A stretch of DNA of 64,000 nt from Pseudomonas sp. S35 (GTDB lineage Bacteria; Pseudomonadota; Gammaproteobacteria; Pseudomonadales; Pseudomonadaceae), in NCBI RefSeq assembly GCF_009866765.1, contig NZ_CP019431.1, positions 5,786,001 through 5,850,000 of the forward strand, given 5' to 3'. Within the stretch, counting starts at the first letter, position 1. Every line of letters begins with the position of its first letter. This document shows positions 9,500 to 21,075 of the stretch, piece after piece. Both the position numbers and the translations under genes were made by a program. Below the pieces are notes generated by a model. That model was not told the DNA's origin. It searched no databases and saw only the letters and a list, made by a program, of their open reading frames with translations.

Positions 9500-9950
9500 G
9501 CTTGACCTGCAACTGGCCACCGAAGCGCCCGCCCCCAGCGAAGAGCAATTGCGCCAATGGTGTGCGCTGGCCTTGCGCCAGCGTACCGCCGACTCGGAAC
9601 TGACCATCCGCCTGGTGGACGAGCCCGAAGGCCGCGAGCTGAACCGCACCTGGCGCCAGAAGGATTACGCGACCAACGTGCTGTCCTTCCCCGCCGACGT
9701 CCCTGATGAGCTGCTGGATATCCCCTTGCTGGGCGATCTGGTGATCTGTGTCGAAGTGGTCGAGCGCGAGGCGAAAGAACAAGGCAAGGAACTTGAAGCC
9801 CACTGGGCTCATCTAGTCATCCACGGCTGCTTGCATCTATTGGGTTACGACCATATAGACGATGACGAAGCCGAGGAAATGGAAACACTGGAACAAACGT
9901 TGCTTGCCCAATTGGGTCACCCTGACCCGTATGCAGACGACGAAACATAA
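9492..9950 (+). CDS. ybeY: endoribonuclease YbeY, rRNA maturation factor
   Basis: YbeY is a zinc-dependent single-strand RNase needed for 16S rRNA 3' maturation and 70S quality control. The 152-residue protein has the metal-binding motif [11 protein letters not shown] near residue 114. ATG at 9492 overlaps the end of ybeZ by eight bases, which suggests translational coupling. An upstream in-frame ATG at 9465 would add an unrelated tail inside ybeZ. Confidence 0.95.
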   Translation: MLELDLQLATEAPAPSEEQLRQWCALALRQRTADSELTIRLVDEPEGRELNRTWRQKDYATNVLSFPADVPDELLDIPLLGDLVICVEVVEREAKEQGKELEAHWAHLVIHGCLHLLGYDHIDDDEAEEMETLEQTLLAQLGHPDPYADDET

Positions 9951-9981
9951 CTGACACAACAAAGGATTTAGAGTAATCGCT

Positions 9982-10821
9982 ATGAGCGAAGACCGATCGA
10001 GCAACGGGCAAAAGTCATGGCTGGGTAAACTGACCCAGGCTTTTGCCCACGAGCCGAAAAACCGCCAGGAGCTGCTGGAGCTGCTGCGCGAGGCCCACCA
10101 GAACAAGTTGCTGGACAGCGAAGCGCTGGCCATCGTCGAAGGCGCCATCCAGGTGGCTGACCTGCAAGTCCGGGACATCATGGTCCCGCGCTCGCAGATG
10201 ATCAGCATCAAGGCGACCCAGACCCCACGGGAATTCCTCCCGGCCGTGATCGACTCGGCGCACTCGCGCTACCCGGTCATCGGTGAAAGCCATGACGATG
10301 TCATGGGCGTCCTGCTGGCCAAGGACCTGCTGCCGCTGATCCTCAAGGAGAACGGCGACAGCTTCAACATCAAGGACCTGCTGCGTCCGGCCACCTTCGT
10401 GCCCGAATCCAAGCGCCTGAATGTGCTGCTGCGCGAATTTCGCGCCAACCACAATCACATGGCCATTGTGATCGACGAATACGGCGGCGTTGCCGGCCTG
10501 GTCACCATCGAAGACGTGCTGGAACAGATCGTCGGCGACATCGAAGACGAGCACGACGTCGAAGAAGACAGCTACATCAAGCCGCTGCCAAGCGGTGATT
10601 TCCTGGTCAAGGCACTGACGCCGATCGAGAACTTCAACGAGTTCTTTGACAGCGAATTCTCCGACGATGAGTTCGACACCGTTGGCGGCCTGGTGATGAG
10701 TGCGTTCGGGCATTTGCCCAAGCGTAACGAAACCACCGAGATCGGCGCCTATCGCTTTCGCATCCTGAATGCGGACAGCCGTCGGATTCATTTGATTCGC
10801 CTGACACCTATTGCCCGTTAA
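9982..10821 (+). CDS. ybeX: CorC/YbeX-family CBS-domain protein
   Basis: This 279-residue cytosolic protein has two CBS domains (about 70-190; IMVPRSQMISI and VIDEYGGVAGLVTIEDVLEQIVGDIEDE) followed by a CorC-HlyC transporter-associated domain. YbeX/CorC was linked to magnesium and cobalt efflux and more recently to ribosome metabolism. It lies between ybeY and lnt, spaced by 31 and 8 bases, within one apparent operon. Confidence 0.92.
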   Translation: MSEDRSSNGQKSWLGKLTQAFAHEPKNRQELLELLREAHQNKLLDSEALAIVEGAIQVADLQVRDIMVPRSQMISIKATQTPREFLPAVIDSAHSRYPVIGESHDDVMGVLLAKDLLPLILKENGDSFNIKDLLRPATFVPESKRLNVLLREFRANHNHMAIVIDEYGGVAGLVTIEDVLEQIVGDIEDEHDVEEDSYIKPLPSGDFLVKALTPIENFNEFFDSEFSDDEFDTVGGLVMSAFGHLPKRNETTEIGAYRFRILNADSRRIHLIRLTPIAR

Positions 10822-10829
10822 GGACTGAA

Positions 10830-12353
10830 ATGCGCCGTCTCACCGCTCCCGGCTGGCCCGGTAATTTGCTGGCCGTGGTGGCCGGTGCTATCACCACCCT
10901 GGCGCTGGCGCCATTCGACCTGTGGCCGTTTGCGCTGCTGGCAGTCGGATTGTTCTATATCGGGCTGCGGGAACTGTCCCCGCGTCAGGCCCTGGGCCGT
11001 GGCTGGTGTTTTGGTTTCGGCCTGTTTGGTGCCGGCACCAGCTGGATCTACTACAGCATCCACCACTTCGGCGGCGCTTCGGTGCTGCTGGCGGGGTTCT
11101 TGATGCTGCTGTTCACCGCCGCCATTGCCTGGTTCTTCGCCCTGCCCGCGTGGCTGTGGGCGCGCTGGCTGCGCCGCAATGAAGCGCCGCTGGCCGATGC
11201 GCTGACGTTTGCCGCGTTGTGGGTCGGCCAGGAAGCCTTTCGCGGTTGGTTCCTCACTGGCTTCCCGTGGCTGTACTCCGGCTACAGCCAACTCGACGGC
11301 CCGCTCACCGGCTTGGCGCCAGTCGGCGGCATGTGGCTGATTTCCTTTGCCTTGGCACTCACGGCGGCCTTGCTGTGCAACCTGCCGCGCCTGCTGGCCG
11401 GCAAGCGCAATGCCTTTATCGGTGCCGGCCTGCTGTTGCTGGTCGCGCCCTGGGCCATCGGCCTGGCGCTCAAACACCATGCGTGGACTGCCCCTTCCGG
11501 TGCGCCGCTGACCGTGGCGGCTATTCAGGGCAACGTCGAACAAAGCATGAAGTGGGACCCGGAGCAGCTCAATGCGCAGCTGGCGCTGTACCGCGACATG
11601 AGTTTGAGCTCCAAGCCCGTCGATTTGCTGGTGTGGCCAGAAACCGCGGTGCCGGTGCTCAAGGAGTCCGTCGAGGGTTACTTGGGCATGATGGGCAAGT
11701 TCGCCGCCGACCGGCACACCGCGCTGATCACCGGCGTTCCGATTCGCCAGGAAGTGCACCACCAGAAGCGCTACTTCAACGGGATTACCGTGGTGGGCGA
11801 AGGCGATGGCACCTATCTCAAGCAGAAGCTCGTGCCGTTTGGCGAGTACGTGCCGCTGCAAGACATGCTGCGTGGGCTGATTGCCTTCTTCGACCTGCCG
11901 ATGTCGGACTTCGCCCGCGGCCCTGCGGACCAGCCGATGTTGCAGGCCAAGGGCTATCAGATTGCGCCGTTCATTTGCTACGAGGTGGTTTACCCAGAGT
12001 TCGCCGCCGGCCTGTCGGCCCAAAGCGACCTGCTGCTGACCATCAGCAACGACACTTGGTTCGGCCGCTCCATCGGCCCGTTGCAGCACCTGCAAATGGC
12101 GCAGATGCGCGCGTTGGAAGCAGGCCGCTGGATGATCCGCGCGACCAACAATGGCGTGACCGGGCTGATCAACCCGTTTGGGCAGATCACCGTGCAGATC
12201 CCGCAGTTCGAGCGCGGCATTCTCTACGGCGAAGTGGTGCCGATGCACAACCTCACCCCGTACCTGCAATGGCGTTCGTGGCCGCTGATCATCGTGTGCG
12301 TGATGCTGTTTGGCTGGGCGCTGCTTGCCGGCCGGATGTCCAAAACCGTTTAA
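10830..12353 (+). CDS. lnt: apolipoprotein N-acyltransferase
   Basis: Lnt adds the third acyl chain to lipoproteins at the periplasmic face of the inner membrane, which allows their sorting by Lol. The 507-residue protein has N-terminal membrane spans (about 10-215), a nitrilase domain with the Glu-Lys-Cys triad (WPETAVP, KQKLVPFGEY, ICYEVVYPE), and a C-terminal span. Length and motifs are typical. The many lipoproteins in this window, such as LptE and the transglycosylases, are its substrates. Confidence 0.95.
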   Translation: MRRLTAPGWPGNLLAVVAGAITTLALAPFDLWPFALLAVGLFYIGLRELSPRQALGRGWCFGFGLFGAGTSWIYYSIHHFGGASVLLAGFLMLLFTAAIAWFFALPAWLWARWLRRNEAPLADALTFAALWVGQEAFRGWFLTGFPWLYSGYSQLDGPLTGLAPVGGMWLISFALALTAALLCNLPRLLAGKRNAFIGAGLLLLVAPWAIGLALKHHAWTAPSGAPLTVAAIQGNVEQSMKWDPEQLNAQLALYRDMSLSSKPVDLLVWPETAVPVLKESVEGYLGMMGKFAADRHTALITGVPIRQEVHHQKRYFNGITVVGEGDGTYLKQKLVPFGEYVPLQDMLRGLIAFFDLPMSDFARGPADQPMLQAKGYQIAPFICYEVVYPEFAAGLSAQSDLLLTISNDTWFGRSIGPLQHLQMAQMRALEAGRWMIRATNNGVTGLINPFGQITVQIPQFERGILYGEVVPMHNLTPYLQWRSWPLIIVCVMLFGWALLAGRMSKTV

Positions 12354-12372
12354 CCAGAATCAACCCAAACCC

Positions 12373-12404
12373 AATGTGGGAGGGAGCTTGCTCCCTCCCA
12401 CATT
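12373..12404. repeat. REP palindrome between lnt and the YdcF-like gene
   Basis: A perfect 14-base stem (AATGTGGGAGGGAG and its complement) encloses CTTG, followed by TTTG. It lies between convergent genes, so it may serve as a two-way terminator. Confidence 0.75.
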
Positions 12405-12417
12405 TTGATTTGCGGTG

Positions 12418-13179
12418 TTATCGATAAAACAACCGATACCCCACCTGCCCCACCGCCTCGTTGATCAACTGCCCGCTCTGCCACACCGACTTGGACTCCG
12501 GCATCCAGCCGCCCAACGGCCGGGCATTGTCCACGCTCAGGAAGCCTACGGGTGCCGGCACCACGGTGAAGCCGGCCTTTTCAAAACTCCACACCGAACG
12601 TGGCATGTGCCAGGCCTGGGTCACCACCACCACGCGCTTGATGCCCTCAGGCAATAGAATCTCGGCGCTCATCTGCGCGTTTTCCCAGGTGGTACGGCTG
12701 CGTTCTTCCTTCCAGCGCACCGCCACGCCGAAGTCATCCTGCATCGACACCGCCATCATCTGCGCTTCACTGGGCGGGGTGCCATAGTGCAAGCCGCCAG
12801 TCGTCAGTACCGGCAACCCGGAGGCCTTCGCCAGTTGCGCGGCATAACGCTGGCGTTCCAGGCCGATACCGGTGGGCTGGTCAGTTCCCCACGCCGGGTC
12901 ACCGCGCTCACGGCCCGAACCCAGCACCACAATGGCGTCTGCGCGCTGGGCGAGGGTCGACCAGTCCTCACGTGCCAATGGCGGCTCGGTTTGCAGGGCG
13001 CGCGCGCCCCACTCCACCATCACCGGTAGGCTGATCAACCACATGCCACCCAGGCCCAACGCGAAGCAGCAACCTGCCAGCCGAGGGCGGCTGCGCCGAA
13101 ACCACCAGGCAACGACCAACAGCAGCAAGAAAATGCCGGGCGGCAGCAGCAGTTGTTTGATGAAATAACGAATAGGCAT
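12418..13179 (-). CDS. YdcF/ElyC-family (DUF218) membrane protein
   Basis: This 253-residue protein has two N-terminal membrane spans (about 8-26 and 34-54) and a DUF218 domain: ADAIVVLGSGRERGD, VLTTGG, EERSRTTWENAQ and VVVTQAWHMPRSVWSFEKAG. ElyC and SanA relatives in E. coli affect envelope integrity and undecaprenyl-carrier use; which member this is cannot be decided. It is convergent with lnt. Confidence 0.85.
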   Translation of the reverse strand: MPIRYFIKQLLLPPGIFLLLLVVAWWFRRSRPRLAGCCFALGLGGMWLISLPVMVEWGARALQTEPPLAREDWSTLAQRADAIVVLGSGRERGDPAWGTDQPTGIGLERQRYAAQLAKASGLPVLTTGGLHYGTPPSEAQMMAVSMQDDFGVAVRWKEERSRTTWENAQMSAEILLPEGIKRVVVVTQAWHMPRSVWSFEKAGFTVVPAPVGFLSVDNARPLGGWMPESKSVWQSGQLINEAVGQVGYRLFYR

Positions 13180-13209
13180 CGGACATCTCCATAGATGCCC
13201 GAAGCCTAA

Positions 13210-16464
<3,255 letters not shown>

Positions 16465-16472
16465 TCGGATCG

Positions 16473-16496
16473 GGCGCAGGGCTCAAGCCCTGCGCC
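16473..16496 (+). terminator. GC hairpin between leuS and lptE
   Basis: A 10-bp stem (GGCGCAGGGC with its complement) encloses TCAA. There is no U-run, so partial termination or transcript processing is more likely than full termination. Confidence 0.4.
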
Positions 16497-16552
16497 GAAC
16501 AAAGCCTTCAGGGCCTCGATAAGGCCCACATGGTTTCAAGGGGAGCAACAAA

Positions 16553-17158
16553 ATGATCAAACGCAACCTGCTGGTTATGGGCCTTGCCGTACTGCTGAGC
16601 GCTTGCGGCTTCCAGCTGCGCGGCACCGGCACCAATGACCTGACGATCAAGGAACTGGACGTCAGCGCCCGCGACGCCTACAGCGAGACAGTGACCCAAC
16701 TGCGCCAGGTCCTGGAAAGCAGCGGTGTACACGTCTACACCGGCGCGACCTACAAACTGTTCCTGGCCAACGAGAAAGAAACCCAGCGTAACCTGAGCTA
16801 CGCCAGCGCCGGTCGCGCCTCGGACATAGAACTGAGCACCGTGCTGGAGTTCGAAATCCAGGGCCGCGACCACCTGCCGTTGATGGGTGACAAGATCCAG
16901 GTGCAGAAAATCGTCAGCCACGACGGCAACAACCTGGTGGGTTCGGACTCCGAAATCATCCAGGTGCGCAAGGAAATGCGTCGCGAACTGGTGCAGCGCA
17001 TGGTCCTGCGCCTGTCGATGCTGACCCCAGAACAGCTCGAAACCCTGCAGCAAGCGGCTGACAACAAGGCCAAGGCTGATGCCGATGCGCTGAAAGCGGC
17101 GAAAGAGTACGAAGACAACACGCCGAAACAATCGCCTGTTGAAGTACCCGCCGAGTAA
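16553..17158 (+). CDS. lptE: LPS-assembly lipoprotein LptE
   Basis: LptE is the outer-membrane lipoprotein that plugs LptD and takes part in lipopolysaccharide export. The 201-residue protein has a lipoprotein signal with lipobox LLSAC at residues 15-19, then the GFQLRGTG segment typical of the family. A GGGGAGCAAC ribosome site precedes ATG 16553. It lies between leuS and holA, the standard gamma-proteobacterial order. Confidence 0.93.
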   Translation: MIKRNLLVMGLAVLLSACGFQLRGTGTNDLTIKELDVSARDAYSETVTQLRQVLESSGVHVYTGATYKLFLANEKETQRNLSYASAGRASDIELSTVLEFEIQGRDHLPLMGDKIQVQKIVSHDGNNLVGSDSEIIQVRKEMRRELVQRMVLRLSMLTPEQLETLQQAADNKAKADADALKAAKEYEDNTPKQSPVEVPAE

Positions 17159-17163
17159 GCCAG

Positions 17164-17186
17164 ACGGGGCGCTCCAAGCGCCCCGT
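17164..17186 (+). terminator. GC hairpin between lptE and holA
   Basis: A 10-bp stem (ACGGGGCGCT and its complement) has a three-base loop and is followed by TTTACC. It ends only 12 bases before the holA ATG, so read-through is probably needed for holA expression. Confidence 0.45.
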
Positions 17187-17197
17187 TTACCCTGCCT

Positions 17198-18235
17198 ATG
17201 AAACTCGCCCCCGCCCAACTCGCCAAACACCTGCAAGGTGGCCTCGCGCCTGTCTACATCGTCAGCGGTGATGACCCGCTGCTGTGCCAGGAAGCCGCCG
17301 ACGCCATCCGTACCGCCGCCCGCCAGCAAGGTTTCGATGAACGCCAGGTCTTCAGCGCCGACGCCAGTTTCGACTGGGGCACGCTGCTGCAAGCCGGTGC
17401 GAGCATGTCGCTGTTCGCCGAAAAACGCCTGCTGGAGCTGCGCCTGCCTTCGGGCAAGCCCGGTGATAAAGGCGCGGCGGCCCTCATGGAATACTGCTCG
17501 CGCCCGGCAGAAGACACGGTATTGCTGATCAGCCTGCCCAAACTCGACGCCAGCGCGCAGAAAACCAAGTGGGGCAAGGCCCTGGTGGAAGGGGCGCAGA
17601 CCCAGTTCATCCAGATCTGGCCGGTGGACAGCAACCAGTTACCCCAGTGGATTCGTCAGCGTCTTTCCCAATCGGGTCTGTCGGCCACCCAGGATGCGGT
17701 GGAGTTGATCGCCGCCCGGGTCGAAGGCAACTTGCTTGCCGCCGCCCAGGAGATCGAAAAACTCAAGCTGATGGCCGAGGACGGGCAGATTACCGTCGAG
17801 ACAGTCCAGGGTGCCGTGGCCGACAGCGCACGCTTTGACGTATTCGGGCTGGTGGATGCGATCCTCAACGGCGAACCCGCCCACGCCCTGCGCATGCTCG
17901 AAGGCCTGCGCGGCGAAGGAGTGGAGCCGCCGGTGATTCTCTGGGCGCTGGCCCGTGAGTTGCGGGTACTGGCCAATATTGCCCTGCAATACAGCCAGGG
18001 CACGCCGCTGGACAAGTGTTTCAGCCAAGCCCGACCACCCGTCTGGGACAAGCGCAAACCCCTGATGAGCAAAGCCCTGCAACGGTACTCGGCGCAACGC
18101 TGGGCACAACTGTTGCTGGAGGCGCAGCGCATCGACGCGCAGATCAAAGGCCAGGCAGCCGGTTCGCCGTGGATGAGCCTGAGCCGTTTGTCGCTATTGA
18201 TGGCCGGCCAGCGCCTGACACTTCCCGCCGAATAA
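17198..18235 (+). CDS. holA: DNA polymerase III subunit delta
   Basis: HolA is the clamp-loader subunit that opens the beta clamp. The 345-residue protein has the family's PVYIVSGDDPLLCQEAADAIR start and the KTKWGKALVEGAQTQFIQIW region. The C-terminal collar domain (about 215-335) completes the fold, and the length is typical. It is the last gene of the leuS-lptE-holA group. Confidence 0.94.
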   Translation: MKLAPAQLAKHLQGGLAPVYIVSGDDPLLCQEAADAIRTAARQQGFDERQVFSADASFDWGTLLQAGASMSLFAEKRLLELRLPSGKPGDKGAAALMEYCSRPAEDTVLLISLPKLDASAQKTKWGKALVEGAQTQFIQIWPVDSNQLPQWIRQRLSQSGLSATQDAVELIAARVEGNLLAAAQEIEKLKLMAEDGQITVETVQGAVADSARFDVFGLVDAILNGEPAHALRMLEGLRGEGVEPPVILWALARELRVLANIALQYSQGTPLDKCFSQARPPVWDKRKPLMSKALQRYSAQRWAQLLLEAQRIDAQIKGQAAGSPWMSLSRLSLLMAGQRLTLPAE

Positions 18236-18263
18236 CCCTTCCCTTAAAAACACTGCAAAACCC

Positions 18264-18307
18264 ATGTGGGAGGGGCAAGTCGAATCGTCGCACCGCCCCT
18301 CCCACAT
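18264..18307. repeat. REP palindrome with a variant core
   Basis: Outer arms ATGTGGGAGGGGC and GCCCCTCCCACAT enclose the core AAGTCGAATCGTCGCACC. That core differs from the usual short AAGC loop and recurs in the REP at 50363-50480. Confidence 0.75.
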
Positions 18308-18333
18308 TTTGATTACGTTTACAATTCATGGGC

Positions 18334-18362
18334 TTTACAGCGGCCTAACTTCGGCAGATTAT
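18334..18362 (+). promoter_or_regulatory. arfA: candidate promoter of arfA
   Basis: TTTACA at 18334-18339 and GATTAT at 18357-18362 are separated by 17 bases. This would give a leader of about 25 nt before the arfA ATG. Confidence 0.45.
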
Positions 18363-18394
18363 TTGCGCCGCATCCCCCATCAAGAGTATCGACC

Positions 18395-18559
18395 ATGAGC
18401 AAAAAGCCATCCAAGCATGGCCCCAACAAGGCCAAATCCATCATCGCCCAGCCACTGTTCCGCAGCCGTCAGGAACGCGCCGGCAAGGGCAAAGGCAGCT
18501 ACCGCCGCGAAGCCTTCCAGTCTAATAGCTGGGAGGCTTCTTACTTTCTGGCTGCCTGA
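18395..18559 (+). CDS. arfA: alternative ribosome-rescue factor ArfA
   Basis: ArfA rescues ribosomes stalled on non-stop mRNA when tmRNA is absent, by recruiting RF2. The 54-residue basic protein has the conserved KHGPNKAKSIIAQPLFRSR stretch and the GKGSYRR(E)AF segment. A stable hairpin lies inside the last third of the coding sequence (18509-18540, codons 39-49), as in other proteobacterial arfA genes. There, transcript cleavage or termination makes a non-stop mRNA that yields the active short form. The full-length product ends in YFLAA, much like the LAA end of the tmRNA tag. The start codon is supported by a promoter about 30 bases upstream; the Shine-Dalgarno (AAGAG) is modest. Confidence 0.9.
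   Translation: MSKKPSKHGPNKAKSIIAQPLFRSRQERAGKGKGSYRREAFQSNSWEASYFLAA
18509..18540 (+). terminator. arfA: intragenic hairpin/terminator in arfA
   Basis: GAAGCCTTCCAG (18509-18520) pairs with CTGGGAGGCTTC (18529-18540) through one G-U pair, with an eight-base loop, followed by TTACTTTC. Its location inside the gene is the expected control element for arfA, either an RNase III site or an intrinsic terminator. Confidence 0.75.
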
Positions 18560-18620
18560 AGGCAAGCGCCCCTCTGACATGATAAGGTCTGTGCCTGATT
18601 TGTAACCCCTGGACCTGTGC

Positions 18621-19946
18621 ATGCCCTCTCGTCTTTCCCGTCATTGGCACCTTCGCCAATTGATCGCTGCCTCCAGCCTCATTCTGCTTGTCGCCTGCGC
18701 GGAAAAACCCACCGCAGCCGACGCCCAACCGCTGCCAAAGCTCCAGACCGCTCCCGTGGTAGCGCCCGCTGTCGTGGCCCCACTGGCGGTGGACAACCTC
18801 GACATCCAGCCGACCCAGACGTTTGCCGAATGGCAGGCCGGCTTTCGCGCGCAAGCCCTGCAGGCCGGCATTACCGCTGCCGTGTTCGACAACGCGTTCG
18901 CCAACGTCACCCCCGACATGGCAGTGATCCGCGCCGACCGTAGCCAGCCGGAGTTTTCCCGCCCGGTGTGGGAATACCTCGACGGCGCGCTGTCGCCGCT
19001 GCGGGTGCGTAATGGCCAAGCGCTGCTGATCAAGTACGCCGACATCCTGCAAAGCATCGAGCAACGCTATGGCGTCGACCGCCAGGCGCTCGTCTCGGTG
19101 TGGGGCATGGAAAGCAACTTCGGCCAGTTCCAGGGCAACAATTCGGTGATCCGTTCCCTGGCGACCCTGGCCTATGAAGGCCGGCGCCCGGCGTTTGCCC
19201 AGGCGCAATTGCTGGCAGCCCTGCAGATCATCCAGCACGGCGATATCCAGGCCGACCAGATGAAAGGCTCCTGGGCCGGCGCCATGGGCCAGACGCAATT
19301 CATCCCGACCACCTACAACACCCACGCCGTGGACTTCGATGGCGACGGTCGCCGCGACATCTGGAACAGCCCGGCCGACGCCCTCGCCTCCACCGCGCAC
19401 TACCTGCAAAGCTCCGGCTGGCAGAAAGGCCAGCCGTGGGGCATTGAGGTCAAACAATTGCCGGCGAACTTCGATTACGCCCTGGCCGATGGCGGCATTC
19501 GCAAGACCGTTGCCGAATGGCTGAAACTGGGCATCCAACTGCCGCCGGGCGCAAGCATGCCGGCCAATGTCGACCAACTCTCCGCCGCCCTGCTGCTGCC
19601 TGCGGGCTACCGTGGCCCGGCGTTCCTGGTGTTGGATAACTTCCGCGCAATCCTCAAGTACAACAACTCGTCGTCCTACGCGCTGGCGGTTGGCTTGCTG
19701 TCGGAGCGGTTTGGTGGGGGCGGTGTGATTCGCGGCGAATGGCCGAAGGATGAGCTGCCGTTGAGCCGCTCCCAGCGTATGGATCTGCAGACCGCGTTGA
19801 CTGCCAACGGCTATGACGCGGGCAACCCGGATGGGATTATCGGTGCCAACACCCGTAAGGCGATTCGTGCGGCGCAACAGGCGCTGGGCTGGCCGGCGGA
19901 TGGGTATCCGACGGTGAAGTTGCTGGAGTCGTTGCAAAACCGCTAG
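18621..19946 (+). CDS. lytic murein transglycosylase, MltB family, with C-terminal peptidoglycan-binding domain
   Basis: This 441-residue lipoprotein cleaves the glycan strands of peptidoglycan with anhydro-muropeptide formation. It has a lipobox (LLVAC, about residues 22-26), an SLT_2/MltB catalytic domain (about 65-365) with the catalytic Glu in VWGMESNFG, the KGSWAGAMGQTQF and VDFDGDGRRDIW motifs, and a PG_binding_1 domain at the end (about 385-440). It is distinct from the shorter mltB at 25454. It starts 61 bases after arfA and may be read from arfA transcripts that escape the internal hairpin. Confidence 0.9.
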   Translation: MPSRLSRHWHLRQLIAASSLILLVACAEKPTAADAQPLPKLQTAPVVAPAVVAPLAVDNLDIQPTQTFAEWQAGFRAQALQAGITAAVFDNAFANVTPDMAVIRADRSQPEFSRPVWEYLDGALSPLRVRNGQALLIKYADILQSIEQRYGVDRQALVSVWGMESNFGQFQGNNSVIRSLATLAYEGRRPAFAQAQLLAALQIIQHGDIQADQMKGSWAGAMGQTQFIPTTYNTHAVDFDGDGRRDIWNSPADALASTAHYLQSSGWQKGQPWGIEVKQLPANFDYALADGGIRKTVAEWLKLGIQLPPGASMPANVDQLSAALLLPAGYRGPAFLVLDNFRAILKYNNSSSYALAVGLLSERFGGGGVIRGEWPKDELPLSRSQRMDLQTALTANGYDAGNPDGIIGANTRKAIRAAQQALGWPADGYPTVKLLESLQNR

Positions 19947-19965
19947 ATCTGCTTATGGCGACTAT

Positions 19966-20045
19966 TGCAATCGGGGCAAGCCCCCTCCCACATTTTGATT
20001 TGTGAATACATTCAAGTGTGGGAGGGGGCTCGCCCTCGATTGCGG
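19966..20045. repeat. REP pair between two convergent genes
   Basis: Inverted GGGGCAAGCCCCCTCCCACA and TGTGGGAGGGGGCTCGCC copies face each other, with outer GCAATCGG and CGATTGCGG ends that are also complementary. Convergent genes lie on both sides. Confidence 0.8.
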
Positions 20046-20065
20046 TTGAGCAGACACCAACAGAT

Positions 20066-20986
20066 TCAGGGTTTGAACACCACATCCTGCTCCAACACCA
20101 CCCGCTGTTCCCCCGCATCCAGCCGCACCAATGCGCCCATCGGCAGCGTCAGGTTCGGATCGCAATGCCCGCTGCGCCAGCCAGACAATACTGGAATGCC
20201 CAGAGGCTCGAAGCTCTGCTTCAGCAAGCGCTCCAGCGCACCGTTATCCACCCCCGCCACATCACCGACCAGCACCCCGGCGACCAGCGCCAACTTGCCC
20301 GCCAGGCGCAGGTGCGTGAGCAAGCGGTCGATACGGTAGATCGGTTCGTTGACGTCCTCGATAAACAGGATGATGCCTTCAGCCTCCAGCTCGAAAGGCG
20401 TGCCCATCACCGCCGCGATCATCGACAGGTTGCCCCCCAGCAAGCGCCCACAGGCGATGCCAGGCTCTATGGTGGTCAACGGGAACGCCACCGGGTGCGC
20501 GAGCACACTGCCGGCGCCGAGCTGGCCACGTAGCAGGCTGAACAGGGAGGACTCGGTAGGTGGCTGCTTGTTTCCGAGCAGGTCGGCATTGAGCATCGGG
20601 CCGTGGAAGGTCACGAAGCCAGCGTAACGGTTGATCGCCAGATGCAGGGCGGTGATGTCGCTATAGCCTACAAACGGCTTGGGGTTGGCGCGGATCAGGT
20701 CGAAGTCCAGCGCGTCCAGCAATCGTGGCGTTCCATAGCCGCCGCGCAGGCAGAAGATGGCATCGATATCGGGATTGGCAAAGGCGGCGTGCAGATCGTT
20801 GAGGCGGACTTTATCGCTGCCGGCGAGGTAGCCGTCGCGCTCATAGACGCCGGGGAAAATTCGCAGGTCGTAGCCGCGGGTGCGCATCCATTGGCCGGCC
20901 TTTTCAACGTCCAATGCGGCGGGGCCGGCGGGGGCGATCAGGGCGATGGTGCCTTCAGGACGAAGGGCTGGAACGGCTGCTGTCAT
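20066..20986 (-). CDS. LD-carboxypeptidase (S66 family)
   Basis: S66 peptidases remove the terminal D-Ala from murein tetrapeptides during cell-wall recycling. The 306-residue protein has the N-terminal IALIAPAGPA segment, FCLRGGYGTPRLLD and VGYSDITALHLA. The nucleophile serine is in GYSD, and the C-terminal half carries FIEDVNEPIYRIDRLL with the partner glutamate. ATG at 20986 is chosen over one nine codons upstream because a GGGAGAG ribosome site precedes it. A REP lies on each side. Confidence 0.9.
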   Translation of the reverse strand: MTAAVPALRPEGTIALIAPAGPAALDVEKAGQWMRTRGYDLRIFPGVYERDGYLAGSDKVRLNDLHAAFANPDIDAIFCLRGGYGTPRLLDALDFDLIRANPKPFVGYSDITALHLAINRYAGFVTFHGPMLNADLLGNKQPPTESSLFSLLRGQLGAGSVLAHPVAFPLTTIEPGIACGRLLGGNLSMIAAVMGTPFELEAEGIILFIEDVNEPIYRIDRLLTHLRLAGKLALVAGVLVGDVAGVDNGALERLLKQSFEPLGIPVLSGWRSGHCDPNLTLPMGALVRLDAGEQRVVLEQDVVFKP

Positions 20987-21016
20987 ACACAACTCTCCCT
21001 CGTTAACGCGCAAAAA

Positions 21017-21048
21017 AATGTGGGAGGGGGCGTGCCCCCTCCCACATT
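21017..21048. repeat. single REP palindrome
   Basis: A perfect 15-base inverted repeat (AATGTGGGAGGGGGC) with a GT loop. It lies upstream of the LD-carboxypeptidase and downstream of lipA on the minus strand, so it could end lipA transcripts. Confidence 0.8.
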
Positions 21049-21075
21049 GGACCTGCGGTGTAGCGCAGATCTGTA

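Noticed and set aside
10818..12269. 483-codon frame antisense to lnt
   Set aside because: Same reason: composition-driven open frame, opposite a gene with all catalytic motifs.
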